DNA of 64,000 nt from JBLMZI01 sp050258755 (GTDB lineage: Bacteria > Bacillota > Syntrophomonadia > Syntrophomonadales > DTU052), in contig JBLMZI010000004.1 of NCBI GenBank assembly GCA_050258755.1, forward strand, positions 310,001 to 374,000, read 5' to 3'. This document shows, in pieces, positions 26,903 through 35,582 of this stretch. The translations under genes and the position numbers were made by a program. The notes beneath the pieces are model-generated. The model was not told the DNA's origin. It was given only the letters and a program-made list of their open reading frames with translations, and searched no databases. Each line of letters opens with the position of its first letter. Within the stretch, counting starts at the first letter, position 1.

Positions 26903-26932
26903 ATTATAAGCGAAAAAAGAAATAATGCACAA
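26903..26932 (-). promoter_or_regulatory. Candidate promoter of the giant surface-protein gene
   Basis: TTGTGC-18 bases-TATAAT on the minus strand puts the start near 26896, a leader of about 130 bases. The remaining 26767-27083 stretch shows no ORF or RNA I can recognise. Confidence 0.5.
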
Positions 26933-27083
26933 AATCTTTTGTTATTGATTTCGATAATTACATCGTTTCACGCGGCTGCGCATTGTCGTTTCGTGTCGCA
27001 TTTCGATACTAACACCGTGTAATGTCGAATGTTGCCCGGAAAGCCTTGAAGTCCGCGCCTTTTCAGCCTCCCGATAGGCAACG

Positions 27084-27110
27084 AAAGAGGCCTCATTTTG
27101 AGGCCTCTTT
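27084..27110 (-). terminator. Terminator of dapB
   Basis: An 11-base perfect stem AAAGAGGCCTC/GAGGCCTCTTT with a 5-base loop lies 26 bases after the dapB stop. The T-run is within the stem, so it could work in both directions. Confidence 0.7.
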
Positions 27111-27136
27111 CTATATTTTGTCATTTTATCTCATTG

Positions 27137-27943
27137 CTAGAATTCCATCATGGGCTCCAATCCGTAAGTCAAGCCTGTGGTTTGGATCACTTTTTTTACG
27201 CTCAGAATCACACCGGGCATGAAGCTTTCGCGGTTCATGCTGTCATGACGAATCGTCAGAACCTGTCCCAATCCGCCAAAGATGACCTCCTGGTGGGCAA
27301 TCATCCCGGGCAGCCGCACACTGTGAATTCTGACCCCATTTTCGGCGCCGCCCCGGACGCCTGGCAGTTTTTCAAATTCCTCGGGATGGCCAGTCGGGAT
27401 GAAAGGCTTGACGCTCCCGATCATTTCCGCGGTTTTAATTGCGGTTCCGGATGGCGCATCCAGCTTTTGGTTATGATGCAGCTCGATGATCTCCACGTCC
27501 TCGAAGTATTTGGCAGCGGTTTCAGCGAATTTCATCATCAGTACCGCGCCTATCGCGAAATTCGGGACGATTGCAAGCCCAATTCGGTTTTCCTCTGCAA
27601 TGGCTGCCAAGGCGGCGATATCCTGCGCCGTCAAGCCGGTGCTGCCGACCACACAATGAATCCCCTTGCGCAGGCAGGTCCGAACATTTTCGTACACCGC
27701 CTGCGGGTTGGTGAAATCAATGGTCACCTGCGGGCGGCACCGTTCAATGGCTTGCTCCAAATCGGTAAACAATGCCCGCTGATCGCTTTCGTTCCCGGTA
27801 ATGGATGAGATTTTATGTCCTTTAGCCTGCACGTCGACTGCGCCGACCAGCTCGGTTTCAGGACTGGCGGTAACCGCCCGAACCGTTTCAGCGCCCATTT
27901 TACCCAATGCTCCGGTGACTAGCACCCGGATCGCTTCAGCCAT
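27137..27943 (-). CDS. dapB: 4-hydroxy-tetrahydrodipicolinate reductase
   Basis: The 268-aa enzyme reduces the DapA product to tetrahydrodipicolinate for lysine and peptidoglycan. It has the nucleotide-binding start VLVTGALGKMGAETV, DFTNPQAV, GSTGL, and the catalytic segment ELHHNQKLDAPSGTA. Length is typical. GGAGGA lies before the ATG. It is transcribed as a separate unit with its own promoter and terminator, placed between ylmC and the giant gene rather than with dapA. Confidence 0.96.
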   Translation of the reverse strand: MAEAIRVLVTGALGKMGAETVRAVTASPETELVGAVDVQAKGHKISSITGNESDQRALFTDLEQAIERCRPQVTIDFTNPQAVYENVRTCLRKGIHCVVGSTGLTAQDIAALAAIAEENRIGLAIVPNFAIGAVLMMKFAETAAKYFEDVEIIELHHNQKLDAPSGTAIKTAEMIGSVKPFIPTGHPEEFEKLPGVRGGAENGVRIHSVRLPGMIAHQEVIFGGLGQVLTIRHDSMNRESFMPGVILSVKKVIQTTGLTYGLEPMMEF

Positions 27944-27973
27944 GAAGATTCCTCCTATGCGGTAACTTTGACT

Positions 27974-28002
27974 AGTTTATCCTTTTTAAAACCGCATTTC
28001 AA
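27974..28002 (-). promoter_or_regulatory. Promoter of dapB
   Basis: TTGAAA-17 bases-TAAACT on the minus strand, 31 bases upstream of the ATG. Confidence 0.6.
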
Positions 28003-28046
28003 TCCCGCGGGCATATCCCGGGCACCAACTGATCCGTTCAATGAAA

Positions 28047-28066
28047 AACCGGGGTTTCCCCCGGTT
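28047..28066 (-). terminator. Terminator after ylmC
   Basis: AACCGGGG-GAAA-CCCCGGTT with a TTTCATT tail closes the vanW-ylxY-dacF-ymxG-dut-ylmC unit, 33 bases after its last stop codon. Confidence 0.85.
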
Positions 28067-28098
28067 ATCCTGGTTCAATATCCATTCATTGTCATTCA

Positions 28099-28368
28099 CT
28101 AGAAGCTGTGATTTTTCAAACGCAGATGGGTATGATCCAGATCGACCACCAGCACCTCGCGGCCGATCTTTTTGACGGTTTCCCATGGGATGACCATTTT
28201 CTGCTTTTCAATCCACATGTTCAGGAAGTTGCCCCGGTTGGGAAGCACGATATAATGGATTTCCCCGGTTTCCTGGTCGATGATCAGGTCGGACTCGCCG
28301 ACCGTACCCATGCGCATACCGTCATTAATATTGATGATTTCCTTGCCAAATAAATGGTTCAGCCGCAT
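28099..28368 (-). CDS. ylmC: PRC-barrel sporulation-type protein, YlmC/YmxH family
   Basis: The 89-aa protein matches the YlmC/YmxH family: MRLNHLFGKEIININDGMRMGTVGESDLIID, then IVLPNRG and VIPWETVKKIG. It is a single PRC-barrel domain of unknown biochemical function found in spore formers. The ATG start matches the family N-terminus. A GTG four codons upstream is possible. Position after dut and the M16 peptidase mirrors ymxG-ymxH in Bacillus. Confidence 0.9.
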   Translation of the reverse strand: MRLNHLFGKEIININDGMRMGTVGESDLIIDQETGEIHYIVLPNRGNFLNMWIEKQKMVIPWETVKKIGREVLVVDLDHTHLRLKNHSF

Positions 28369-28407
28369 TGGTTCAGCCACCCCGATCCCTGTTTACTGGA
28401 GGCGGCG

Positions 28408-28857
28408 TCAGTTTCCGGTGTGTCCAAAACCGCCTTGACCCCGTTCGGTCTCGTCCAGCACGTCAACCGGAAGAAAAACGGCCTTTTCCACCTTGCAAAA
28501 AACCATCTGTGCGATCCGCTCGCCTCTGGTCACAGTGTATTCGGACTCACCCAGGTTCATGACGATGATCTTGACCTCACCGCGATAGTCCGCGTCTATT
28601 GTTCCCGGTGTATTTAACACGGTCAGCGCGTGTTTTAAGGCGAGCCCGCTGCGGGGCCTGACCTGTGCCTCGTAGCCCTGTGGAATGGCAATCTTCAGCC
28701 CAGTGGGCACCAATGCCAGCTTACCTGGCTGAATGGTGATCGGTTCCTCTACAGCCGCGACGAGATCGACCCCTGATGAACCATTGGTCTGATAGGCCGG
28801 CAGCGAAAGCCCCCTGGCGTGGTCCATGCATTCAACGCGGATAGTGATTTCACTCAT
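28408..28857 (-). CDS. dut: dUTP diphosphatase
   Basis: The 149-aa protein hydrolyses dUTP to dUMP. The five dUTPase motifs are visible: SSGVDLVA, RPRSGLALKH, NTPGTIDADYRGE, RGERIAQMVF and the C-terminal GQGGFGHTG arm that closes over the active site of the homotrimer. The ATG start overlaps the stop of the peptidase gene by four bases (ATGA), so translation is coupled. Confidence 0.97.
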   Translation of the reverse strand: MSEITIRVECMDHARGLSLPAYQTNGSSGVDLVAAVEEPITIQPGKLALVPTGLKIAIPQGYEAQVRPRSGLALKHALTVLNTPGTIDADYRGEVKIIVMNLGESEYTVTRGERIAQMVFCKVEKAVFLPVDVLDETERGQGGFGHTGN

Positions 28858-30125
28858 TGGTTCCCCCAATGGGCCGAAAATTCGTCCCTGACAGTTGTAA
28901 TCGCATCCCCCTCGCCGATGCAGGCAAGGGTAAAGGGATTGGTGTCAAAGGTTTCCCGGGCATAGGTCCTTACCATCTCCGGTGTAACCGCAAACACCCG
29001 TTCAATCATCTCGTCAACCGACGGTACCCGGCCGTATAGCAGCATCGATTTGCCGAGCCGGTTCATCCGAGTCACAACACTTTCCATGCCCATGTACATA
29101 TTGGCCTTGATCTGGTTTTTGGTCCGGTCAACCTCTACCGCTGTGACCCCATCTGAGACAAATCCATTCAGTTCCCGGCGAAGGATTTGGAAAAACTCGG
29201 GCACTTTGGCGACGCTTGTCCCCACATAAATCACGTATGTCCCAACATCCCGGTATGTCGACGGGTAGGAGTACACGGAATAGGCGAGTCCCTTTTCTTC
29301 TCTGATTTTTTGGAAGAGCCGTGAACTGATCCCGCCCCCGAGGATGCTGTTCATGATGTTTTGCGTATAGCGGCGTTCATCCAGATACGAAATGCCCGGG
29401 ACGCCCAGACAGATTTGAACCTGTTCAGTGTCCTTGGTGACCAAATTCATCCCGGCACCCATTGCAGGGGCGTCCAATACCGGAAAGGTAACGCTATCCG
29501 TTAAATATCCCTCATAGGATTCAAGCCGGCTGCATACCGCGTCGGCATCAATGTTGCCAGCCACCGCAATAATCATGTTTTCCGGCCGATAGTACATTTT
29601 GTAGTAGTCGTAAATGACCCTGGCTTGAATCCCCTCGATATTGTCGACACTGCCCAAAATCGGTCTTCCAAGCGAGTGCCCGGAAAAAATCGTCTGGCTG
29701 AAAATGTCGTGAACCAGATCGTCCGGCGTGTCCTCATACATGTTGATTTCCTCGACGATAACCCCGCGTTCTACATCCAACTCAGCAGAGGCCATCTGTG
29801 AGTTATACAGCATGTCGAACAGAACATCCATCGCTTCATTCAACTTTTCGTCAAGGACCCGGGTATAGTAGCAGGTATACTCCCGGGCGGTATACGCATT
29901 CAATTGGCCGCCCATCTCTTCGAAGACTTCGGCAATATCCCGGGCCGAGCGGCTTCCGGTTCCCTTGAACAGCATGTGTTCGATAAAATGGGAAATCCCA
30001 TTATTATCCGGCACTTCGTTGCGCGACCCTACATTCACAAAAACCCCCACGGCCGCTGAGCGGACATGGGGTATCGGTTCGAGCACGACCGTCGCGCCAT
30101 TAGACAGCTTACGTATCGAAATCAT
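28854..30125 (-). CDS. ymxG: M16 family zinc peptidase (YmxG/MlpA-like processing protease)
   Basis: The 423-aa protein has the inverted zinc motif HFIEH (residues 46-50) followed by a downstream glutamate cluster (ERGVIVEEINMYED), as in mitochondrial processing peptidase-like M16B enzymes. The C-terminal half is the inactive-type lobe with GGGISSRLFQKIREEKGLAYSVYS. Length is standard for a single-chain bacterial member. GGGAGG lies seven bases before the ATG. Synteny (pnp-ylxY-ymxG-ymxH) supports the symbol. Confidence 0.93.
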   Translation of the reverse strand: MISIRKLSNGATVVLEPIPHVRSAAVGVFVNVGSRNEVPDNNGISHFIEHMLFKGTGSRSARDIAEVFEEMGGQLNAYTAREYTCYYTRVLDEKLNEAMDVLFDMLYNSQMASAELDVERGVIVEEINMYEDTPDDLVHDIFSQTIFSGHSLGRPILGSVDNIEGIQARVIYDYYKMYYRPENMIIAVAGNIDADAVCSRLESYEGYLTDSVTFPVLDAPAMGAGMNLVTKDTEQVQICLGVPGISYLDERRYTQNIMNSILGGGISSRLFQKIREEKGLAYSVYSYPSTYRDVGTYVIYVGTSVAKVPEFFQILRRELNGFVSDGVTAVEVDRTKNQIKANMYMGMESVVTRMNRLGKSMLLYGRVPSVDEMIERVFAVTPEMVRTYARETFDTNPFTLACIGEGDAITTVRDEFSAHWGNQ

Positions 30126-30155
30126 GAAATACCTCCCGCGACGCGGGAACTCAGC

Positions 30156-31280
30156 TTACCGGAAGAGTGGAAGGAGACGAAAAACCCCTTTGGTCCTTCG
30201 GGCAACGCTGTTTCCGGCGATAAGTCCCGTGTTTTCTACAAATTCTCCATTATAATATACCTCTAGGGTTCCGAGTTTGTCTCCTTTTTTTATCGGCGCT
30301 CGCTTGACATATTCCAGATTCACCCGCTTCTCCATCCGCCTGGTTCCTTGATCATCGATATAAAGCCAGACATCGCGTTCAGGAAAGGCGGTCAGCTTGT
30401 ATGATTTTCCTTGTTCCACCTGTACCGACTTGAAGGCTTCTCCGGCGGAAATGACCTTTTTCAGGGAAAACCGGTTAAAGCCGAAGTCAAACAAGGCCGA
30501 TGTGTCGTGGTACCGGTTCGATGACCGAAGTACGATGGTCACCAGTCGGCGCTGCTGCCGTTCCGCCAGGGCCACCAGGCAATGACCGGCTGCGGAAGTG
30601 GTCCCGGTCTTGACCCCTTTCGTTCCAGGATAAGAGTATAACAGACGATTCGTGTTATGGACCAGCCTCCCGTTGGGATACCCGGGATAATAAATCTTCG
30701 CTTCGGTTTTGGCGACCGTCTCTGAAAATCCCGGGTAACTCAATGCACAGCGGGTTAACAGAAATAAATCGTATCCGCTTGAATAGTGGTTCGGATCCGG
30801 AAGCCCGTTGCTGTTCTCGAAATGGCTGTCAAATGCCCCGATCAGCCAGGCCTTTTTATTCATCATATAGGCAAATACCGGTTCAGAGCCGGCGATATGT
30901 TCTGCCAGGGCTACGGCCGCATCGTTGGCCGAAACCAGCAGCATAGCAGTATACAGGTCTTTGACCTTGACCCGATCGCCGGTCCGGATTCCGACTGCCG
31001 ACGGCGGTGTATCCGCGGCCCGCTGGCTGACGGTTACGATTTCGTCCGGCGTGCAGTAGTCCTCAACCAGCGCCGCAGTCAGTATTTTGGTCGTACTGGC
31101 CGGCGGCATTTGGGCCCGGCTGTTTTTCTGCGCCAGCACCTGTCCGGAATCAAGATCGACCAGGCAGTAGGTTTGGGTATAGGGCAGCCAGGCTCCGGCA
31201 GGTTCGGAAGCCAGAAGTATCGTGCTGACGACCAGGGCTGACACAAGGATGGTTCGGAATATGCGCCACAGTGGCTTCAT
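30156..31280 (-). CDS. dacF: D-alanyl-D-alanine carboxypeptidase (penicillin-binding protein, DacF-like)
   Basis: The 374-aa exported protein removes terminal D-alanine from peptidoglycan stem peptides. Its signal sequence ends near residue 30 (EPAGAW). All three catalytic motifs are present: STTK at residues 62-65, SAN at 117-119, and KTG at 224-226. A C-terminal beta domain follows (LTAFPERDVWLYID). The start overlaps the ylxY stop by four bases. Its place beside a sporulation-type deacetylase suggests a role in spore cortex or general wall trimming; the symbol is by similarity only. Confidence 0.92.
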   Translation of the reverse strand: MKPLWRIFRTILVSALVVSTILLASEPAGAWLPYTQTYCLVDLDSGQVLAQKNSRAQMPPASTTKILTAALVEDYCTPDEIVTVSQRAADTPPSAVGIRTGDRVKVKDLYTAMLLVSANDAAVALAEHIAGSEPVFAYMMNKKAWLIGAFDSHFENSNGLPDPNHYSSGYDLFLLTRCALSYPGFSETVAKTEAKIYYPGYPNGRLVHNTNRLLYSYPGTKGVKTGTTSAAGHCLVALAERQQRRLVTIVLRSSNRYHDTSALFDFGFNRFSLKKVISAGEAFKSVQVEQGKSYKLTAFPERDVWLYIDDQGTRRMEKRVNLEYVKRAPIKKGDKLGTLEVYYNGEFVENTGLIAGNSVARRTKGVFRLLPLFR

Positions 31281-32077
31281 TGCAGGCCCCCACGGTTTGG
31301 TAAAACTGAGTACGAGGTTTTAGCCGTAACCCCCGGCCGGACAGTCTTTTTGGTCTTGACCGCTGGTTTGATGATTTGCGAGACGGGCAAAAAACCATAA
31401 CCTTCCGCCCGGAGCGTTTTAACGATACCCGGCAATGACGCAACAGTAGGCTGCGTCGGATGCATCAAAATAATAGCGTCGTTATGTATTCTGGGAAGAA
31501 CCCTTTGAGCAATGGTGTTGGGATCCGGTTTCTGCCAGTCGATCGTATCGATGCTCCAGAGAATAACCTGGTAACCGAGCTCTGCCGCGGCGTTTCCGAT
31601 CTTTTGATCATATTCCCCATAGGCGGGGGCATACAACCGCGTCTTCTTCCCTGTGATCTGCTTTAGTTTCGCCTCAGCGTCCAGAATCTCGGTTTTGATC
31701 ATTTCCGGTGAAAGGGATTGAACGTGGCGGTGCCTGTCGCCGTGGTTTGCAACTTCATGCCCTTCCGAGGCAATCATTCTGGCTGTTTCCTGATTTTTAG
31801 CCGCCCACTGCCCGGTAATAAAAAAGGTTGCTTTTACATCATTTTCTTTCAGCACCTTTAACAACTGAGGCACGTTTTCTTCGCCCCAATCCACATTAAA
31901 AGTCAATGCCACATTCTTTTGGTGCGTCACTCCCTGGTAAAACGGAGCCAGGACACTTTTTGACCGTGCGGATTGAACCTGATAAAGCCCGGCAACCCCA
32001 ATCCCCAGGATAAACAATACCAGGACCGCCCATCCACAGCGTTTTAACGTCTTTTTTTCAATATAATAGATGCGCAT
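31277..32077 (-). CDS. ylxY: Polysaccharide deacetylase family protein, YlxY-like
   Basis: The 266-aa protein has an N-terminal membrane helix (residues about 14-33) and a NodB-type domain: VALTFNVDWGE, KATFFITGQWA, ANHGDRHRHV, YAPAYGEYD and ILMHPTQPTV. The usual TFDD motif reads TFNVD, so the catalytic-base aspartate appears replaced by asparagine, while the HxxxH metal pair (H112, H116) is retained. Catalytic competence is therefore uncertain. It lies between vanW and dacF; in Bacillus ylxY follows pnp directly. Confidence 0.88.
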   Translation of the reverse strand: MRIYYIEKKTLKRCGWAVLVLFILGIGVAGLYQVQSARSKSVLAPFYQGVTHQKNVALTFNVDWGEENVPQLLKVLKENDVKATFFITGQWAAKNQETARMIASEGHEVANHGDRHRHVQSLSPEMIKTEILDAEAKLKQITGKKTRLYAPAYGEYDQKIGNAAAELGYQVILWSIDTIDWQKPDPNTIAQRVLPRIHNDAIILMHPTQPTVASLPGIVKTLRAEGYGFLPVSQIIKPAVKTKKTVRPGVTAKTSYSVLPNRGGLQ

Positions 32078-32083
32078 AACCTA

Positions 32084-32936
32084 TCATCTCCCTTCCCTGC
32101 CCATAATCCGGACCTGCAGTGTGCTCTGACTGACCGATGCTTGGATTACGATCGGCGTACTCCGGTTGTTACGGAAACGGAAATCTTGAAATCCATACAC
32201 GACTGCCGCATCCCGATTAAGCGGGACATAGGTGACCGGTTTGCTGTGCCGGTGTACCTGGACAATCGGCAGTTTTGCCCGCAGTACGGCATTGTACAGG
32301 GTGCTTGACATCTGACAGACACCGCCTCCAAGCCCGAGCTGTGTGTCGGAATCAATGACAGGTGCAATCTGGTACCCGCGTTCCGCAGTTCTGGGACCAA
32401 CCACCTGATTGAACGAGAAAATTTCCCCGGGCCAGATAATCCGGTTATGTATGCTGAAAGCCGCCAACCGGATATTTTCCGCACGTTCGGGAGTCCCGTG
32501 GATCACCGTTTCGTATCGGCCGATCACGACGGACAGATCGGCAAGATCCTTTTTTGTATAGAGCGGCCGCAGCGGTACCCGAGCCAGTTCCACAGTGGTG
32601 TTCGGCGGCGCGGCAAAAATCCGTCTTAGGGTTTCCTTTCGATCCACTTCATATCCGATAACCTCGGGAATGATTAACCCCGTTTCCCGCTCAATTCCCG
32701 GATTTACAGGCATCCTTCGACCACGAACAACCCATTCATCCAATACCGGCTCCAACTCGTTCGGAAGACTGCCGCCAACCAATGTCTGTTCCAATCGCAC
32801 CCCCGGCTTCACACCGTAAAAACGGCGTTCCGCCCGATCGATCCAATAGGCCCAAATGCTGGTGGCAAAAATGATTCCGATGAGAAACAGGCTTTGTTTT
32901 CGGATGGATACGCGAAAGAATACGGGTTTAAAACAT
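32084..32936 (-). CDS. VanW family protein with apparent one-base frameshift after the start codon
   Basis: The main frame (32084-32812) encodes a VanW domain: EIFSFNQVVGPRTAERGYQ and GLGGGVCQMSSTLYNAVL are family hallmarks, followed by VQVHRHSKPVTYVP and VVYGFQDFRFRN. The first start in this frame, GTG at 32812, has no ribosome site. The same frame continues upstream through a membrane helix (SLFLIGIIFATSIWAYWI) with no start codon. An ATG at 32934-32936 has a good site (GGAG nine bases upstream) but meets a stop after two codons (ATG TTT TAA). Removing one T from the TTTT run at 32930-32933 joins them into a 283-aa membrane-anchored protein. This is either a mutation or a sequencing error. 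Confidence 0.82.
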
Positions 32937-32961
32937 AAAACCTCACTCCATAACCTTTGAT

Positions 32962-32990
32962 ACGATATGACTATTCTTTCGCGATATTAA
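32962..32990 (-). promoter_or_regulatory. Candidate sigma-E-type promoter for vanW-ylxY-dacF-ymxG-dut-ylmC
   Basis: The minus strand reads TTAATAT-14 bases-CATATCGT, close to the mother-cell sigma-E pattern (ATATT, then CATAnnnT). It puts the start about 20 bases before the ATG at 32936. Consensus match by eye only. Confidence 0.4.
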
Positions 32991-33043
32991 TTATGTTTCA
33001 GGCTTAAAGCGGGCCTTTGGATGTGGCCCCCAAGAAAACAAAG

Positions 33044-33064
33044 AGACAACCGAGAAGGTTGTCT
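33044..33064 (-). terminator. Terminator of pnp
   Basis: AGACAACC/GGTTGTCT stem with a 5-base loop and a CTTTGTTTTC tail on the minus strand, 112 bases after the pnp stop. Confidence 0.75.
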
Positions 33065-33175
33065 TAAAGACGTGCCGATTTCGATAACGCAGTATGAGAA
33101 AACTCAGGCATCAGCCGGTTGCCTTACGCGCGGCATCCGCCGAGTTTTCCAACTGGTTTGAATGATTCGGATTGC

Positions 33176-35320
33176 TTATTCGGTTTTGGTTTCCGGTGCC
33201 GCAGTTGGCGCGGACTGGCGCTGCATGTCCCGCAGTGCTTCTTTCCGGGAAAGATTGACGCGGTTCTGCGAGTCGATTTCCGTAACCTTGACCACGATTT
33301 CATCGCCGATATCTACGACGTCGCGGACTTTAGCGGTACGGGCCTCGGCAAGCTGGGAAATGTGGCAAAGGCCTTCTTTTCCGGGCAGTCCGAGCACGCC
33401 AGGAATGATCTCGACGAAAACGCCGAATTCCATGATCCGCATGGCCTTTCCGGTATAAATCTTGCCAACTTCCACCTCTTTGACGATGCAATCGACAATT
33501 TTTTGAGCCTTTTCAGCCGCTTTCTGGTCGACAGCCATGATGAATACCGAGCCGTCATCTTCGATGTCCAGCTTCGCACCGGTTTCGTCGACGATCTTCT
33601 TGATAATCTTTCCGCCCGGTCCAATGACGTCACGGATCTTGTCCGGGTTGATCATCATCTTGATCATGCGGGGCGCGTAGGGCGACATTTCCGCACTCGG
33701 CTTGTCAATGGTCTGCTTCATGATGTTCATGATATGCATCCGGCCGGCTTTGGCCTGGGCAAGCGCTTTTTCAAGGATTTCCCGGGTTACGCCGGCAATC
33801 TTGATGTCCATCTGCAGTGCCGTGATCCCTTTTTCGGTTCCGGCGACTTTGAAGTCCATATCGCCCAGCGCGTCCTCGATCCCCTGAATGTCACTTAAAA
33901 TCGCGTATTTTTCGCCTTCCTTCACCAGGCCCATCGCAATCCCGGATACCATCGCTTTCAGAGGTACGCCGGCATGCATCAGCGACATGGTGCTTCCGCA
34001 TACACTGCCCATGGAGGTCGAACCATTCGATTCCAACACGTCGGATACGACGCGGATGGTGTACGGAAAATCCTGTTCGCTCGGAAGCACCGCAACCAGC
34101 GCGCGCTCAGCCAGTGCGCCATGGCCAATCTCGCGGCGGCCCGGCCCGCGCATGGGACGGGTTTCCCCGACGGAAAAGGGCGGGAAGTTGTAGTGATGAA
34201 TGTACCGTTTGGATCGGGCTGCGCCCAGTCCGTCCAGGATCTGCTCTTCGCTGGCTGATCCGAGGGTTGTGATCGAAAGCACCTGGGTCTGACCCCGGGT
34301 AAACAGTCCGGTTCCGTGCGGCCGCGGCAGGAAGCCGACCTGACAAGTGATGGGGCGGATTTCGTTCAAGGCCCGGCCGTCTACCCGAAGGCCTTCCTCG
34401 GTAATCAGGCGGCGAACGATTGCCTTTTCCACCTTGTCAACAATGGTATCGATTTCTTTGGCGCGTTCCGGCATCTGCTCGATGAAGTGAACCTTGGTTT
34501 CCGATTTCACTTCCTCGGTCTGTGCTTCCCGCTTTAATTTGTCCGGGCATTTCAGCGCTTCTTCGATCCGCGTCGTGCAGTACTCGCGAATCAGGGCGTC
34601 CAGCTCGGCATCGATCTTGGTCGCAATTACTTCGACCTTGGGTTTGCCAATCTCTGCGATGATCTTTTCCTGCCAGGCAACAATCCGCTTGATTTCCTCG
34701 TGCGCGGTAAATATGCAGTCCAGCATAAGATCTTCAGGAATCTCATTGGAACCGGCTTCAACCATCATGATGGCATCTTTCGTGCCGGCAACGGTCAGAT
34801 GCATATCGCTCTTCTCCGCCTGCTCCTGAGTCGGATTGATGACGATCTGCCCGTCTACCAGACCAACGATGACACCGGCCACCGGCGTCGTGAATGGAAT
34901 TTCGGATACGCACAGTGCGATCGAAGCGCCAATAATCGCGGTAATGTCAGGCGCATTATCCTGCTCAACCGACATGACGGTGGCCACGATGTGCACGTCG
35001 TTGCGATAGCCTTTGGGAAACAGCGGGCGCATCGGGCGGTCGATCATCCGGCCAGATAGGATCGCGGTCTCAGACGGACGCCCTTCGCGTTTAATAAAGC
35101 CGCCGGGAATCTTGCCCGCGGCATACATCCGCTCTTCGTAGTCCACGGTCAGCGGGAAAAAATCAATCCCCTCCCGCGGCTGCTTAGAGCCGGTCGCTGC
35201 GACCAAAACGACTGTATCGCCATACCGCATTAATGCCGCGCCGCTGGCCTGTTTCGCAACCTGCCCAATTTCGGCCCGCAAGGTGCGTCCGGCAATATCG
35301 ATTTCGTAAACATGGGGCAT
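33176..35320 (-). CDS. pnp: Polyribonucleotide nucleotidyltransferase (PNPase)
   Basis: The 714-aa phosphorolytic 3'-5' exoribonuclease shows two RNase PH-like domains (first with FFPLTVDYEERMYAAGKIPGGFIKREGRPSE, second with FTRGQTQVLS and GSVCGSTMSLMHAGVP), then KH (VIGPGGKIIKKIVDETG) and S1 (GKAMRIMEFGVFVEI) domains. Length is typical. The start MPHVYEIDI has AAAGGAGG eight bases upstream; a longer in-frame start would overlap that site. It follows rpsO, as in most bacteria, but with its own promoter. Confidence 0.98.
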   Translation of the reverse strand: MPHVYEIDIAGRTLRAEIGQVAKQASGAALMRYGDTVVLVAATGSKQPREGIDFFPLTVDYEERMYAAGKIPGGFIKREGRPSETAILSGRMIDRPMRPLFPKGYRNDVHIVATVMSVEQDNAPDITAIIGASIALCVSEIPFTTPVAGVIVGLVDGQIVINPTQEQAEKSDMHLTVAGTKDAIMMVEAGSNEIPEDLMLDCIFTAHEEIKRIVAWQEKIIAEIGKPKVEVIATKIDAELDALIREYCTTRIEEALKCPDKLKREAQTEEVKSETKVHFIEQMPERAKEIDTIVDKVEKAIVRRLITEEGLRVDGRALNEIRPITCQVGFLPRPHGTGLFTRGQTQVLSITTLGSASEEQILDGLGAARSKRYIHHYNFPPFSVGETRPMRGPGRREIGHGALAERALVAVLPSEQDFPYTIRVVSDVLESNGSTSMGSVCGSTMSLMHAGVPLKAMVSGIAMGLVKEGEKYAILSDIQGIEDALGDMDFKVAGTEKGITALQMDIKIAGVTREILEKALAQAKAGRMHIMNIMKQTIDKPSAEMSPYAPRMIKMMINPDKIRDVIGPGGKIIKKIVDETGAKLDIEDDGSVFIMAVDQKAAEKAQKIVDCIVKEVEVGKIYTGKAMRIMEFGVFVEIIPGVLGLPGKEGLCHISQLAEARTAKVRDVVDIGDEIVVKVTEIDSQNRVNLSRKEALRDMQRQSAPTAAPETKTE

Positions 35321-35350
35321 GCAATAAACCTCCTTTTTCAATCGAAGGCT

Positions 35351-35371
35351 TGTACCCGCAACCCGGGTACA
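35351..35371 (-). promoter_or_regulatory. 5'-terminal hairpin of the pnp leader
   Basis: TGTACCCG-GGTTG-CGGGTACA forms an 8-base perfect stem starting about three bases from the inferred transcription start. In enterobacteria pnp leaders are RNase III targets for autoregulation; whether this one is similar is inference. Confidence 0.5.
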
Positions 35372-35380
35372 CGACCAGCG

Positions 35381-35409
35381 ATTTTATTTCGTGAATCGTG
35401 AATTCGCAA
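35381..35409 (-). promoter_or_regulatory. Promoter of pnp
   Basis: TTGCGA-17 bases-TAAAAT on the minus strand, start near 35374. Confidence 0.6.
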
Positions 35410-35441
35410 GGCAATATCTACCCATCGTTGGATAGGTTGAA

Positions 35442-35466
35442 GCCCGCCGGAAAAGAACCGGCGGGC
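35442..35466 (-). terminator. GC-rich hairpin between rpsO and pnp
   Basis: GCCCGCCGG/CCGGCGGGC with a 7-base loop. The downstream minus-strand TTCAACC is a poor T-tail, so it may be a weak terminator or processing site. Confidence 0.5.
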
Positions 35467-35559
35467 CTGCCACGCGTTTGCTTCGTCAGCAGAACCATCC
35501 AGAATGATTCTTCCCGATGTTACCGATTGGCAGTCATCGCGACGTTAGAATCATAGAAG

Positions 35560-35582
35560 AAAGAGCGGTTAAACCGCTCTTT
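35560..35582 (-). terminator. Terminator of rpsO
   Basis: AAAGAGCGGTT/AACCGCTCTTT forms an 11-base stem starting at the rpsO stop codon, followed by CTTCT on the minus strand. Confidence 0.75.

Noticed and set aside
26848..27136. Short frames between dapB and the giant gene
   Set aside because: They overlap the promoter or dapB terminator, lack ribosome sites and have no recognisable composition.
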